Shown here piece by piece: positions 1 to 6,043 of a stretch of DNA of 17,088 bases. A model generated the notes under the pieces. That model was not told the origin of the DNA. It searched no databases and saw only the letters and a list, made by a program, of their open reading frames with translations. The stretch comes from CANJQH01 sp031368515 (lineage in GTDB: Bacteria > Chloroflexota > Anaerolineae > J036 > Brachytrichaceae). The DNA is taken from positions 1-17,088 of the forward strand of contig JANMNW010000207.1 of NCBI GenBank assembly GCA_031368515.1, written 5' to 3'. Position numbers and translations under genes: made by a program. The number at the start of each line of letters is the position of its first letter. The first letter of the stretch is position 1.

Positions 1-27
1 GCACGCGACTCGGGTTCCTGCCGGCAG

Positions 28-630
28 TTAGCGCCGCACCAGCGGCATCATGATCTCGTGCGCGCCGAGACGAACCGCGATGCACTGCGTCACCGGAGCG
101 ACGGGAAAGTAGTTGACAGACGCAACGGGCGCGGCGCTGAGTTCACAAACGCCGCGCGCAAGCGGGGTCACGGTTGTGCCGGTGACGCTGCAGATCGCCG
201 GCGTGGCGCTGACCACGCTTACGCTCAAGCCGCTGCTCACGGAAATGGTCAGCGCGCGTGTGAGGCCAACATATGCCGTGGACGGCGCGATGAATGTCAG
301 CACCTGCGTGCAGCGCCACAGGCTGAACTCGGATGACGCCCCGCTCACGGTTTGAACAGCCGCATAGCATGCACTTGCGCCCGTCGCCACCGACCAGGCG
401 CCGGAAGCCGTCGCCGTGATGGTATCAAAATACTCGCCTTCGCCATAGCCAAAAGAATCGCGATACTCGTCCGCAACGCTGTAAATCTCCACAAGCGCTC
501 CCGGGCTGGCTGTGCCGGACAGCAACCCGCCAACCGTCACCTGGGTTAGCGCGGGGCAACGCCGCGTCGGGCGTATTGCTTGAATCCGGCCCGGCGTTTT
601 TGTCCACACCCAGCCCGCCGTTGGCGCCAA
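28..630 (-). CDS. C-terminal fragment of the beta-helix protein: Ig-like domains and PLVRR tail
   Basis: Genuine sequence begins around 556 (ALTQVTVGGLLSGTASPG), not at the ATG at 630; the first 20 or so residues of the called frame are a shadow of the middle block. It holds a segment of the GTASPGALVEIYS type, common in surface-protein linker/Ig domains. A second Ig-like unit follows (ISVSSGLSVSVVSATPAIC...TVTPLARGVCELSA), and the end is AHEIMMPLVRR. I recall this basic, proline-containing tail (x-PLV-x-R at the very C-terminus) as frequent in exported proteins of Chloroflexota; whether it is a sorting signal is not established here. Confidence 0.6.
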   Translation of the reverse strand: MAPTAGWVWTKTPGRIQAIRPTRRCPALTQVTVGGLLSGTASPGALVEIYSVADEYRDSFGYGEGEYFDTITATASGAWSVATGASACYAAVQTVSGASSEFSLWRCTQVLTFIAPSTAYVGLTRALTISVSSGLSVSVVSATPAICSVTGTTVTPLARGVCELSAAPVASVNYFPVAPVTQCIAVRLGAHEIMMPLVRR

Positions 631-1306
631 AGACCATCGTGTTCCAAGTATTGCCGCCGGCGCCCGCCTGTTCGTTTATGCCATCTCCGCCGTTGGAGTA
701 CGTGCTGCTATTTGCAACCGGTTTGGCACTGGTGCCTGTTCCTGAAAAGACGATGCCGTGCGACAGGTTTGTGTACACGCGGGCGCGCGAGATCAGAGTG
801 CCTGTCGCACCGCCTGTCACAACGATGCCCAGCGTGTTCGAGTAAATCGAATTGGTCGCAATGGCGTTGTTGCGCGTGCCGGCGCCGTCGATGGTTACGC
901 CGCTGCGGCTGTTGCCGCCGATTTGATTGCCCTGCTCGTCATTACTGCCCGCCGGCAAACGAGCGGCGGCGCACGCCATGCACGCAAAGAAAGGAGCGCG
1001 GCCAATGAAGTTGTCGTGCGCGCCGCCCTCAATCACCACGCCATCGGCATTGGGCACAAATGCTGTCAGGTCCATGCCCAGGCCGATGCGATTCAGCCGG
1101 ATTCCATTATTGGTGGCGCCCGAGGCGAGTCGCACACCCGCGCCGGCGTTGCCGGAAATGGTGTTGGCAATAACCAGGTTATCTTCGGCGCGGCTTTCAA
1201 TGGGGATGCCATCGCCCCGATTGCCCAGATTTTCGGCAGCGGGCGCCACGCCGATGCAGTTGCGCCGCACAGTATTGCCGTTCGTGCCAACACTGGATAT
1301 GCGCAC
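425..1306 (-). CDS. Middle fragment of the beta-helix protein (out-of-frame block)
   Basis: This frame carries the middle of the same protein. It is genuine from about 1339 (CSNSILNNQRGVRISS...), upstream of the first ATG at 1306, down to about 556. Past that point it continues as a non-biological tail to a stop at 425. The genuine part is Asn/Gly/Ile-rich beta-helix sequence such as NLVIANTISGNAGAGVRL and NAIATNSIYSNTLGIVV. It has no ribosome site or promoter of its own, so it is unlikely to be translated separately. Confidence 0.6.
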   Translation of the reverse strand: MRISSVGTNGNTVRRNCIGVAPAAENLGNRGDGIPIESRAEDNLVIANTISGNAGAGVRLASGATNNGIRLNRIGLGMDLTAFVPNADGVVIEGGAHDNFIGRAPFFACMACAAARLPAGSNDEQGNQIGGNSRSGVTIDGAGTRNNAIATNSIYSNTLGIVVTGGATGTLISRARVYTNLSHGIVFSGTGTSAKPVANSSTYSNGGDGINEQAGAGGNTWNTMVFGANGGLGVDKNAGPDSSNTPDAALPRANPGDGWRVAVRHSQPGSACGDLQRCGRVSRFFWLWRRRVF

Positions 1307-1320
1307 GCCACGCTGATTGT

Positions 1321-2679
1321 TCAGAATGCTGTTGCTGCACGGGATGCGTCGCCCAGCAGATCGATGCCGATTTGGTTGTTCGAAGCGCCGCCGATCACCA
1401 AAATGCCATCGCCCGTTTGCCCTTGAATCAGCGACTGGTAAACCGCAACATTTTGCGTTGTCGAACCGCGCAGCGTGATGCCGATTGCATTGCTCATCAC
1501 GGTGGTATTGGTAATCAACCAGTTGCTGGAGCCGTCGAGTTCAATCCCGATGAGGTTGGACTGCAGTTGGTTTGGAATATCGCCTCCGCCCAGCACAGCA
1601 GTGTGGACATTCGTGGCGTAAATTCCGCGCTCGACGTTGTTCATGACAAACATTCGCGAAAGCGTCATGCTGCTCGACGCATCCAGATCGACGCCCACCG
1701 TATTGTTTTGCGCAAGAAGTCCATCGACGGTGAGATCTGTTACGCCAGCATGCGCGAACAGCCCACGGGCGTTGGGCAACACCGGCAGAAGGGCGCTCAT
1801 GGTCGTGGTGCCCAGAAAAGCTTCGCCGATGAGATTGCCGCTTGTGTCCGGCCCAAGCACTTCAATGCCCGCATTACCATTGCACACGCCCATCAACTGC
1901 AAAATTTGATTTGCGTTCGCGCCTGAAGCCAAAAACACACCGCTGCCGGAATTTCCCTTCCCGTCACACGCAGTGGCGGTCAATACGGAGTGCCCGGCAA
2001 TAATGGCGGAAAATTGGTTGCGACCACCATAGATCGCGATACCCGCTTGCGAGTTCGAATAGACACTGGTCATATACACGGTATTGGCGTTGCCATCGAT
2101 GCGGATGCCATTGCCTTGCGCGCCGCGAACTTTTACTCCGAAAATCTGATTGCCGTTGGAGATCAACCGCAATCCGTCACTTGCGGTGACATTGCTGGCG
2201 TCGATGGTGGGCATCAGCTCAAAGTCGGGCGAGCCAGAATAAAGACCAGACAACATGGTTGGTGCGCTGTCGTTAAGATTCGGCAGCGCGCTGGTCAAGG
2301 TCAACACATTGCCGGACAGCACCGGCAATGAAATGTAGATGGTGTCAGTGATGCCAGCGCCGCAGCCGGGCCCAGCCAGGTCAATGTTCCAGGTGCCGGC
2401 CGAAGGGTTGCCCGCGTCGCCGCCATCGCTGCCAGTGAAGGCGCAGCCGCCCAGCGCCTCTTTCTCGCCATTTGAAAAATTGGTGCTGAGCGTGCCGTTC
2501 GCCACACTCAACGCTTCGCGCAATGACAAAAACGCATCCTTGGCATTGTCGTCTGCCGCGGTAGTGACGACGAAATTGCCTTTGTCGCGCGCCGAACGGC
2601 CGGGCATCGTGACCAGGATCTGCCCTGCCAAGAGCAGAACAGCGACGATCGCGCGCAGCATGTGTTTTGACGAATTCAC
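1321..2679 (-). CDS. N-terminal fragment of the beta-helix protein: signal peptide, CSLREA-like domain, first beta-helix coils
   Basis: The first 452 residues of the interrupted gene. Residues 7-27 are a hydrophobic export signal (MLRAIVAVLLLAGQ...). Residues 35-60 match the CSLREA N-terminal domain, seen as the LSLREAL core at 51-57; the usual leading Cys is Leu here. From about residue 170 the sequence becomes repetitive, with Asn, Gly and Ile at regular spacing (NGIRIDGNANTVYMTSVYSNSQ, residues shown broken here as NGIRIDGNAN and onward), typical of right-handed parallel beta-helix coils. It ends at a TGA created by the frameshift near 1341. A downstream ATG at 2661 is an alternative start, but the GTG at 2679 has the better-placed GGAG ribosome site. 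Confidence 0.72.
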   Translation of the reverse strand: MNSSKHMLRAIVAVLLLAGQILVTMPGRSARDKGNFVVTTAADDNAKDAFLSLREALSVANGTLSTNFSNGEKEALGGCAFTGSDGGDAGNPSAGTWNIDLAGPGCGAGITDTIYISLPVLSGNVLTLTSALPNLNDSAPTMLSGLYSGSPDFELMPTIDASNVTASDGLRLISNGNQIFGVKVRGAQGNGIRIDGNANTVYMTSVYSNSQAGIAIYGGRNQFSAIIAGHSVLTATACDGKGNSGSGVFLASGANANQILQLMGVCNGNAGIEVLGPDTSGNLIGEAFLGTTTMSALLPVLPNARGLFAHAGVTDLTVDGLLAQNNTVGVDLDASSSMTLSRMFVMNNVERGIYATNVHTAVLGGGDIPNQLQSNLIGIELDGSSNWLITNTTVMSNAIGITLRGSTTQNVAVYQSLIQGQTGDGILVIGGASNNQIGIDLLGDASRAATAF

Positions 2680-2975
2680 AGTGATTGCTCCAATGGGTTT
2701 GCCGCCGCGACTACAGCGGCCCGGGTTTATCTTGCCGCGCGCCTTTGGGAATACCTCTCACTTTTGCCCGTTTTCCCATCGTGCCGATTGGTGAAGCCGC
2801 CGCCACGCAAGTTATTTTTCATTGCCCGGCGTGCTATTGACATCATGATGACATCGTTCGGACAGGCAACGGCGGCCGTGTACACAAGTTGTAAACGCCT
2901 GCGCAAATTGAGAGTCGCGCGGCCTTGGCTGAGAGACGCGCGACTACAAATTGATTACCATCACCGCCAACTCAC
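2680..2975. other. Divergent spacer between the beta-helix gene and the zinc-ribbon membrane protein gene
   Basis: No gene is visible in this stretch of just under 300 bases. It must hold both divergent promoters. I see a GGAG ribosome site for the minus-strand gene (2688-2691), a 10-bp palindrome CATCATGATG at 2841-2850 directly after a TTGACA at 2837-2842, and a GC-rich hairpin at 2913-2945. I could not assign either -10 box with confidence. Confidence 0.6.
2913..2945. repeat. Perfect 9-bp GC-rich inverted repeat upstream of the zinc-ribbon gene
   Basis: The arms AGTCGCGCG (2913-2921) and CGCGCGACT (2937-2945) are exact reverse complements separated by 15 bases, about 30 bases before the ATG at 2976. 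No T-tract follows, so it does not look like an intrinsic terminator. It could be a protein-binding site or a 5'-UTR hairpin. Confidence 0.5.
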
Positions 2976-3587
2976 ATGGCCAAGTCATTTACGATTCCCT
3001 GGGCGTTTGAGGCGCCGCCCGATCTGGTTTTTGACAGCCGCTGCGCATGCTGCGGCGAGGCCACCTCAGACACCTTTCCGCTCAAGATCGTCCACACAAC
3101 GCAAACCGATGGCGAAGTTGCGCGGCGCGACGCCGAGATCACGCTGCCGCTGTGCCCGCGCTGCGGCCGCGCGGATGAACGTAATGCGGTGATCTCGTTT
3201 GGCGCGTTCTTCGGCGCAGGCGTCGTCGCCGCGATCGCGAGCTTTGTTACGGCGCTGTATTACAGCGCCCAGTTCACCACCTGGCTCGGCGTGGATATCC
3301 GCATCGCCTCCGAGTTTGACTGGGTGGTGGCCGCGCTGGCCGCATTGCTCATCGGCGTCACGGCTGGACTTGCGGCTGAGCTGCTGGCCAAAGTTGTGTT
3401 CTTTCCGCTGCTGGGCCGGGCTTTCCGTTTCGCGCCCCTGCTGGCGGTGGAAATTCTTGGCGCCACCAGCTGCAAAGCCGGCGTGAAATACACGCTGTCC
3501 AAAGACGCCAGCGCGCTGCGGCTGACCTTTATGAACGACGACATCGCCGATGCCTTCGCCCGCCGCAACGCGCGATGGATTGTCTGA
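2976..3587 (+). CDS. Hypothetical zinc-ribbon-like membrane protein (two transmembrane helices)
   Basis: A 203-residue protein that I cannot assign to a named family. Two CxxC pairs, Cys23/Cys26 (CACCG) and Cys60/Cys63 (CPRCG), are spaced as in a treble-clef or zinc-ribbon metal site. Two hydrophobic helices follow, about residues 73-95 and 115-146, joined by a short loop containing WLGVDIRIASEFDW. A soluble C-terminal segment of about 55 residues contains LSKDASALRLTFMNDDIADAFARRN. The likely topology puts the metal-binding domain and the C-terminus on the same, probably cytoplasmic, side. It stands alone on the plus strand, converging on the ArsR-type gene with only 16 bases between the stops. 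The function is unknown; a membrane-anchored regulator or quality-control factor would be a guess. Confidence 0.7.
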   Translation: MAKSFTIPWAFEAPPDLVFDSRCACCGEATSDTFPLKIVHTTQTDGEVARRDAEITLPLCPRCGRADERNAVISFGAFFGAGVVAAIASFVTALYYSAQFTTWLGVDIRIASEFDWVVAALAALLIGVTAGLAAELLAKVVFFPLLGRAFRFAPLLAVEILGATSCKAGVKYTLSKDASALRLTFMNDDIADAFARRNARWIV

Positions 3588-3603
3588 GCAGGAACCCGAT
3601 TCC

Positions 3604-4977
3604 CTAGGCCTCCGCCTCGCGCCAATAGCGCGCGCCGTCTTTGGTGCGCTTCAACCCGCGCTCTTCAACCAGCGCGCGGCGCAGCGTCACAGAGTCCGGC
3701 CCATGACGCGAAACCACAAGCCAGCTGGCGATTAGATCGCTGATTTCGGGCTCGGTGTAATCGCGCCCGGTTTCTATTTTGGCGAACAGATAGTCCAGCA
3801 CCGCTTGCTGTTCGGAACGCTTTGCCGAAAAGGCGTGGATTCGGCCATGCGGATCGACAAACGGCTGCAGCGCTTCAGGATACGTTGCGCGTGCCGAGTT
3901 GCGTTGCGCTGTGGCGCGCTGTTCAGCGATGTCGGCGCGCGCATTGTCCGGATCGAGCAATTGATCCAGCGCCGCAAACGCCGCATCCGAGCCATCGGTG
4001 CGCAGGCGGTACCACTTGTTGGTATCGCCCGCGCGCCGCTCGTCCACCAGCCCGGCGCCGACGAGCAGCTTGAGGTTGCGCGAAACCACCGGCTGGCTTG
4101 CGCCAAGCTCGGCGATGATCTCTTGCCCGCGCAGCTCGCCTTTGGCCGCCAGCAGCTCCAGTAAGCGCAACCGCGTTTCGTCGGCCAGCGCGCCCATGCG
4201 CGCGAGCACTTCCGCCGGGCGAACCGGCGCGACCCGCATCAAGTTTTTGTCGAACTGCGCAAAGATATGCGCCGTCGCGCCGCCATCGACGCTCGTGAGC
4301 GCAAACGCCACATGCGGCGACAACGAAAGCCTCACGTTGCGCGCGCGCGCCAGTTGAGTCGCCGCCCAGTCCGGCGTTTGGCTGCGAAGTACCAGGCTCG
4401 ACCGAATGCGCCGTGCACGCGCGCGCGCGGCATATGCCACAATCTCATCCGGCAATGTATCCCACCACTGCGTGCGCGCGTGTTCAACCGCCTCATCGCC
4501 GGTCAGACTCAGCGCGCGTTGAAGCGCCTGCGATCGATTTCGCAAGAGCGCCTCATGTTTGCGCCATTCAGGTGCGAGTGCGCTGTCCCACAACTCGCGC
4601 AAATGCGTGACCAGCAGCTCGCGCAGCGCCGCGCCGTCGTTCAGGTATTTCGCCACGTCAGCAGCGGCGTCGCCACCGGCAGCGCGGTCCAAAAGCGCCG
4701 CCGGCTCAACCTGTGACAAGGCGGCGATAAACGCGGGCAAATCTTCGGCATGCAAGTCATCATCCAAAACGGCGCCCAGACTGCCAAAAACTACGCGGTT
4801 GCGCGAGCGTTGCTCAGGCGTCAGGCCCGCGGCTGCGGCGGTGACCCATGGGTCAAGCCGCAGATCTGGCGTCGATTCCGTCAGCACCGCCAGGCTGAGC
4901 AGCTGGGCGGGCAGCGGCTGCGCGATTACGTCAATGGCGGCAACAGTATCGCCGTCTGCGTGAAAAAGCAGTTTCAT
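3604..4977 (-). CDS. ArsR-type winged-helix transcriptional regulator with C-terminal DUF2087 domain
   Basis: A 457-residue protein in three parts. Residues 1-240 are an alpha-helical N-terminal region of unknown role, possibly a DUF5937-type ligand domain. Residues 255-328 are an ArsR/SmtB-like winged helix: ARMGALADETRLRLLELL, then a recognition helix around GASQPVVSRNLKLL (292-305) and a wing at TNKWYRL. Residues 375-453 match DUF2087 (RIHAFSAKRSEQQAVLDYLF, GRDYTEPEI, TLRRALVEERGL, GARYW). ArsR-family proteins are cytoplasmic dimeric repressors. No metal-binding Cys pair is visible in the HTH, so metal sensing is unlikely and the inducer is unknown. A strong promoter and an inverted repeat over its transcription start indicate autorepression. 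The ATG start has AGGA (4984-4987) six bases upstream. No divergent or downstream partner shows an obvious target gene. Confidence 0.85.
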   Translation of the reverse strand: MKLLFHADGDTVAAIDVIAQPLPAQLLSLAVLTESTPDLRLDPWVTAAAAGLTPEQRSRNRVVFGSLGAVLDDDLHAEDLPAFIAALSQVEPAALLDRAAGGDAAADVAKYLNDGAALRELLVTHLRELWDSALAPEWRKHEALLRNRSQALQRALSLTGDEAVEHARTQWWDTLPDEIVAYAARARARRIRSSLVLRSQTPDWAATQLARARNVRLSLSPHVAFALTSVDGGATAHIFAQFDKNLMRVAPVRPAEVLARMGALADETRLRLLELLAAKGELRGQEIIAELGASQPVVSRNLKLLVGAGLVDERRAGDTNKWYRLRTDGSDAAFAALDQLLDPDNARADIAEQRATAQRNSARATYPEALQPFVDPHGRIHAFSAKRSEQQAVLDYLFAKIETGRDYTEPEISDLIASWLVVSRHGPDSVTLRRALVEERGLKRTKDGARYWREAEA

Positions 4978-4988
4978 AATTTATCCTA

Positions 4989-5008
4989 TTATTCACAAAT
5001 ACGAATAA
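4989..5008. promoter_or_regulatory. Candidate ArsR-family operator (perfect inverted repeat over the transcription start)
   Basis: TTATTC (4989-4994) and GAATAA (5003-5008) are perfect reverse complements separated by eight bases. The element lies between the -10 box and the AGGA ribosome site of the ArsR-type gene. AT-rich 6-bp half-sites with a spacer of this size are typical of ArsR/SmtB operators. A dimer bound here would block its own promoter, so autorepression is the simplest reading. Confidence 0.6.
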
Positions 5009-5009
5009 A

Positions 5010-5037
5010 AGCATAATTGCATTTTTGGTTTTGTCAA
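5010..5037 (-). promoter_or_regulatory. Sigma70-like promoter of the ArsR-type gene
   Basis: On the minus strand, a perfect -35 TTGACA (5037 to 5032) is followed after 16 bases by TATGCT (5015 to 5010, four of six matches to TATAAT). The predicted transcription start is near 5003, inside the adjacent inverted repeat. The region is distinctly AT-rich against the GC-rich surroundings. Confidence 0.65.
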
Positions 5038-5104
5038 GCACTCGATAGCCATTTGCCGGCGTCTGAGAGATTAATCACCGGACGAGGGCTATGCTCTAGC
5101 GACC

Positions 5105-5767
5105 ATGCCCCGCAAAATCAGCCTGATCGGCAGGCGACTCGCTACCGCCATTTCGCTTTTATGTCTGGCCATCTTTTCCGGCGCATGCGCGGTGGCGCCC
5201 GCTCAGCCCGAGGCCAGCGCAACGCGCGTGCTGATCATGGGTGTTTCAAAGAACGACATGAGTGCCCTTGAATCTGCACTCGATTCGGCGTGGGCGGGCA
5301 TCAAACCAAACGGCAACGTCGTTTGGTCGCCGGCGCGAACCCCATACTTCGCCAGCGAGGCGCCGCCCACAACGCGCACCACTTGGACCAGTTATGCGTT
5401 CGCATACGGCATGCCCATCGATGGCAAACTGGCCGATGGACAGCATGTGGCCAAGCCGTGGGCCAAGATCGTCTACGACGCCGGCGGCCGCACATTTTCG
5501 GTGACCACCCTCAGCACCCGGCTCGAAGACTCGGGACAGATTCAGGGCGTGAGCCCGCTCAACGCCGATACCGCCGCGCTGCTCAATCGCGCCAACGCCT
5601 TTCGCGATTGGATTCTCGAACACGAAAAGTGGCCGCAGTGGAATGCCGAACTGAAGGACCTGCAGCAGTACTACGTCAGCTGGTCGGCCAACAACGGTGT
5701 GATCGTGTCGCTGATCGAGCGCGATCACGTCAACTTCATGCGCTGGGTTCGAACAATTGTGAACTGA
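5105..5767 (+). CDS. Putative lipoprotein of unknown function
   Basis: A 220-residue protein with a basic N-terminus (MPRKISLIGRR), a hydrophobic stretch (residues 12-24) and a candidate lipobox FSGAC with the lipidated cysteine at residue 28. The lipobox is imperfect (Ser rather than Leu at -3), so an ordinary signal peptide is possible. The mature part is rich in Trp and Tyr (for example WTSYAFAYGMPIDG, WILEHEKWPQWNAEL, FMRWVRTIVN) and has no motif I recognise. The C-terminal half looks helical. It is upstream of serS on the same strand, but the serS promoter and T-box start at its stop codon, so it is probably an independent unit. A TATGCT element at 5090-5095 sits only nine bases before the ATG and there is no clear Shine-Dalgarno, suggesting a leaderless or nearly leaderless message. 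Confidence 0.65.
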   Translation: MPRKISLIGRRLATAISLLCLAIFSGACAVAPAQPEASATRVLIMGVSKNDMSALESALDSAWAGIKPNGNVVWSPARTPYFASEAPPTTRTTWTSYAFAYGMPIDGKLADGQHVAKPWAKIVYDAGGRTFSVTTLSTRLEDSGQIQGVSPLNADTAALLNRANAFRDWILEHEKWPQWNAELKDLQQYYVSWSANNGVIVSLIERDHVNFMRWVRTIVN

Positions 5768-5793
5768 CGCGCCGGCCAACCCTTTGCTACAAT
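5764..5793 (+). promoter_or_regulatory. Probable promoter of the serS T-box leader
   Basis: CTGACG (5764-5769, four of six to TTGACA) and TACAAT (5788-5793, five of six to TATAAT) are separated by 18 bases. The -35 overlaps the TGA stop of the preceding lipoprotein gene. Transcription would begin near 5800, just before the structured leader. Confidence 0.5.
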
Positions 5794-5797
5794 ACGC

Positions 5798-6006
5798 GCA
5801 TCGACAACGACGCGAGACGCGCGCGTTCACAGCATTCAGAGAGCCGGCGGCTGGTGCGAGCCGGTGGATGTGACCGCAACGCTTCCACTCGCTGAGTTTC
5901 CGGCGATGAGCCGGACGGGCGTTCCCGTTACAGAACTGTAGAGACCCAATTCAGGTGGCACCACGAGCGCCCATCGTCCTGATCAGACGATGGGCGCTTT
6001 TTATTG
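5798..6006 (+). ncRNA. T-box riboswitch (tRNA-Ser responsive) upstream of serS
   Basis: A leader RNA that senses uncharged tRNA and switches between an antiterminator and a terminator. The T-box core AGGTGGCACCACG is at 5953-5965 and overlaps the 5' side of the terminator stem, as expected. Its bulge UGGC (5956-5959) is complementary to a GCCA 3' end, which fits tRNA-Ser with discriminator G73. Upstream is a compact Stem I with a GAGAG bulge-like element (about 5838-5843) and a GGTGCGAGCCGG distal segment (about 5853-5864). The candidate specifier is UCC (Ser) at 5884-5886, followed by A and then CUCGCUGAG, arranged like specifier loops of other T-boxes. The downstream gene is seryl-tRNA synthetase, so all three lines agree. 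The exact stem borders were not computed. Confidence 0.88.
5966..6006 (+). terminator. Intrinsic terminator of the serS T-box
   Basis: A perfect 13-bp stem, AGCGCCCATCGTC (5966-5978) against GACGATGGGCGCT (5986-5998), has a 7-base loop and runs straight into TTTTT (5998-6002) and ATT. The T-box core ends one base before the stem, so antiterminator and terminator are mutually exclusive folds. It attenuates serS when tRNA-Ser is charged. Confidence 0.9.
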
Positions 6007-6043
6007 GCTGCCGGCGACTGTGCCGCGGCCAGAGGGTAATGAC

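Larger units (their letters stand above)
28..2679 (-). pseudogene. Secreted CSLREA / right-handed parallel beta-helix protein, interrupted by two compensating frameshifts
   Basis: Three consecutive minus-strand frames read as one protein of about 883 residues. In order: a signal peptide, a CSLREA-type N-terminal domain, a long parallel beta-helix region rich in N-x-I/G-x-x-N repeats, an Ig-like segment (around GTASPGALVEIYS), a second Ig-like segment, and a tail ending IMMPLVRR. Proteins of this build are exported cell-surface proteins; the substrate or ligand cannot be told. The frame is lost at the GGG run 1341-1343 (one base missing, judged by continuity of the repeats: DASR | CSNSILNNQ) and regained at the GGGG run 553-556 (one base extra; removing it reads DAALPALTQVTVGG). 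The first and last thirds are therefore in the same frame. The GTG start at 2679 has GGAG eight bases upstream (2688-2691). Either sequencing indels at homopolymers or a real pseudogene would explain this; I lean to sequencing error because the two shifts cancel and the gene is near the window end. Confidence 0.8.

Noticed and set aside
1341..1343. Programmed ribosomal frameshifting in the beta-helix gene
   Set aside because: No slippery heptamer or downstream stimulatory structure is evident, and a second, opposite shift would also be needed.
758..1426. Long plus-strand frame opposite the beta-helix gene
   Set aside because: Composition is a GC-rich shadow; the minus strand has clear beta-helix repeats there.
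5990..6043. An 18-residue N-terminal extension of SerRS starting at the ATG at 5990
   Set aside because: That ATG is inside the 3' arm of the T-box terminator; the ATG at 6044 has a ribosome site and gives the family-typical MLD start.
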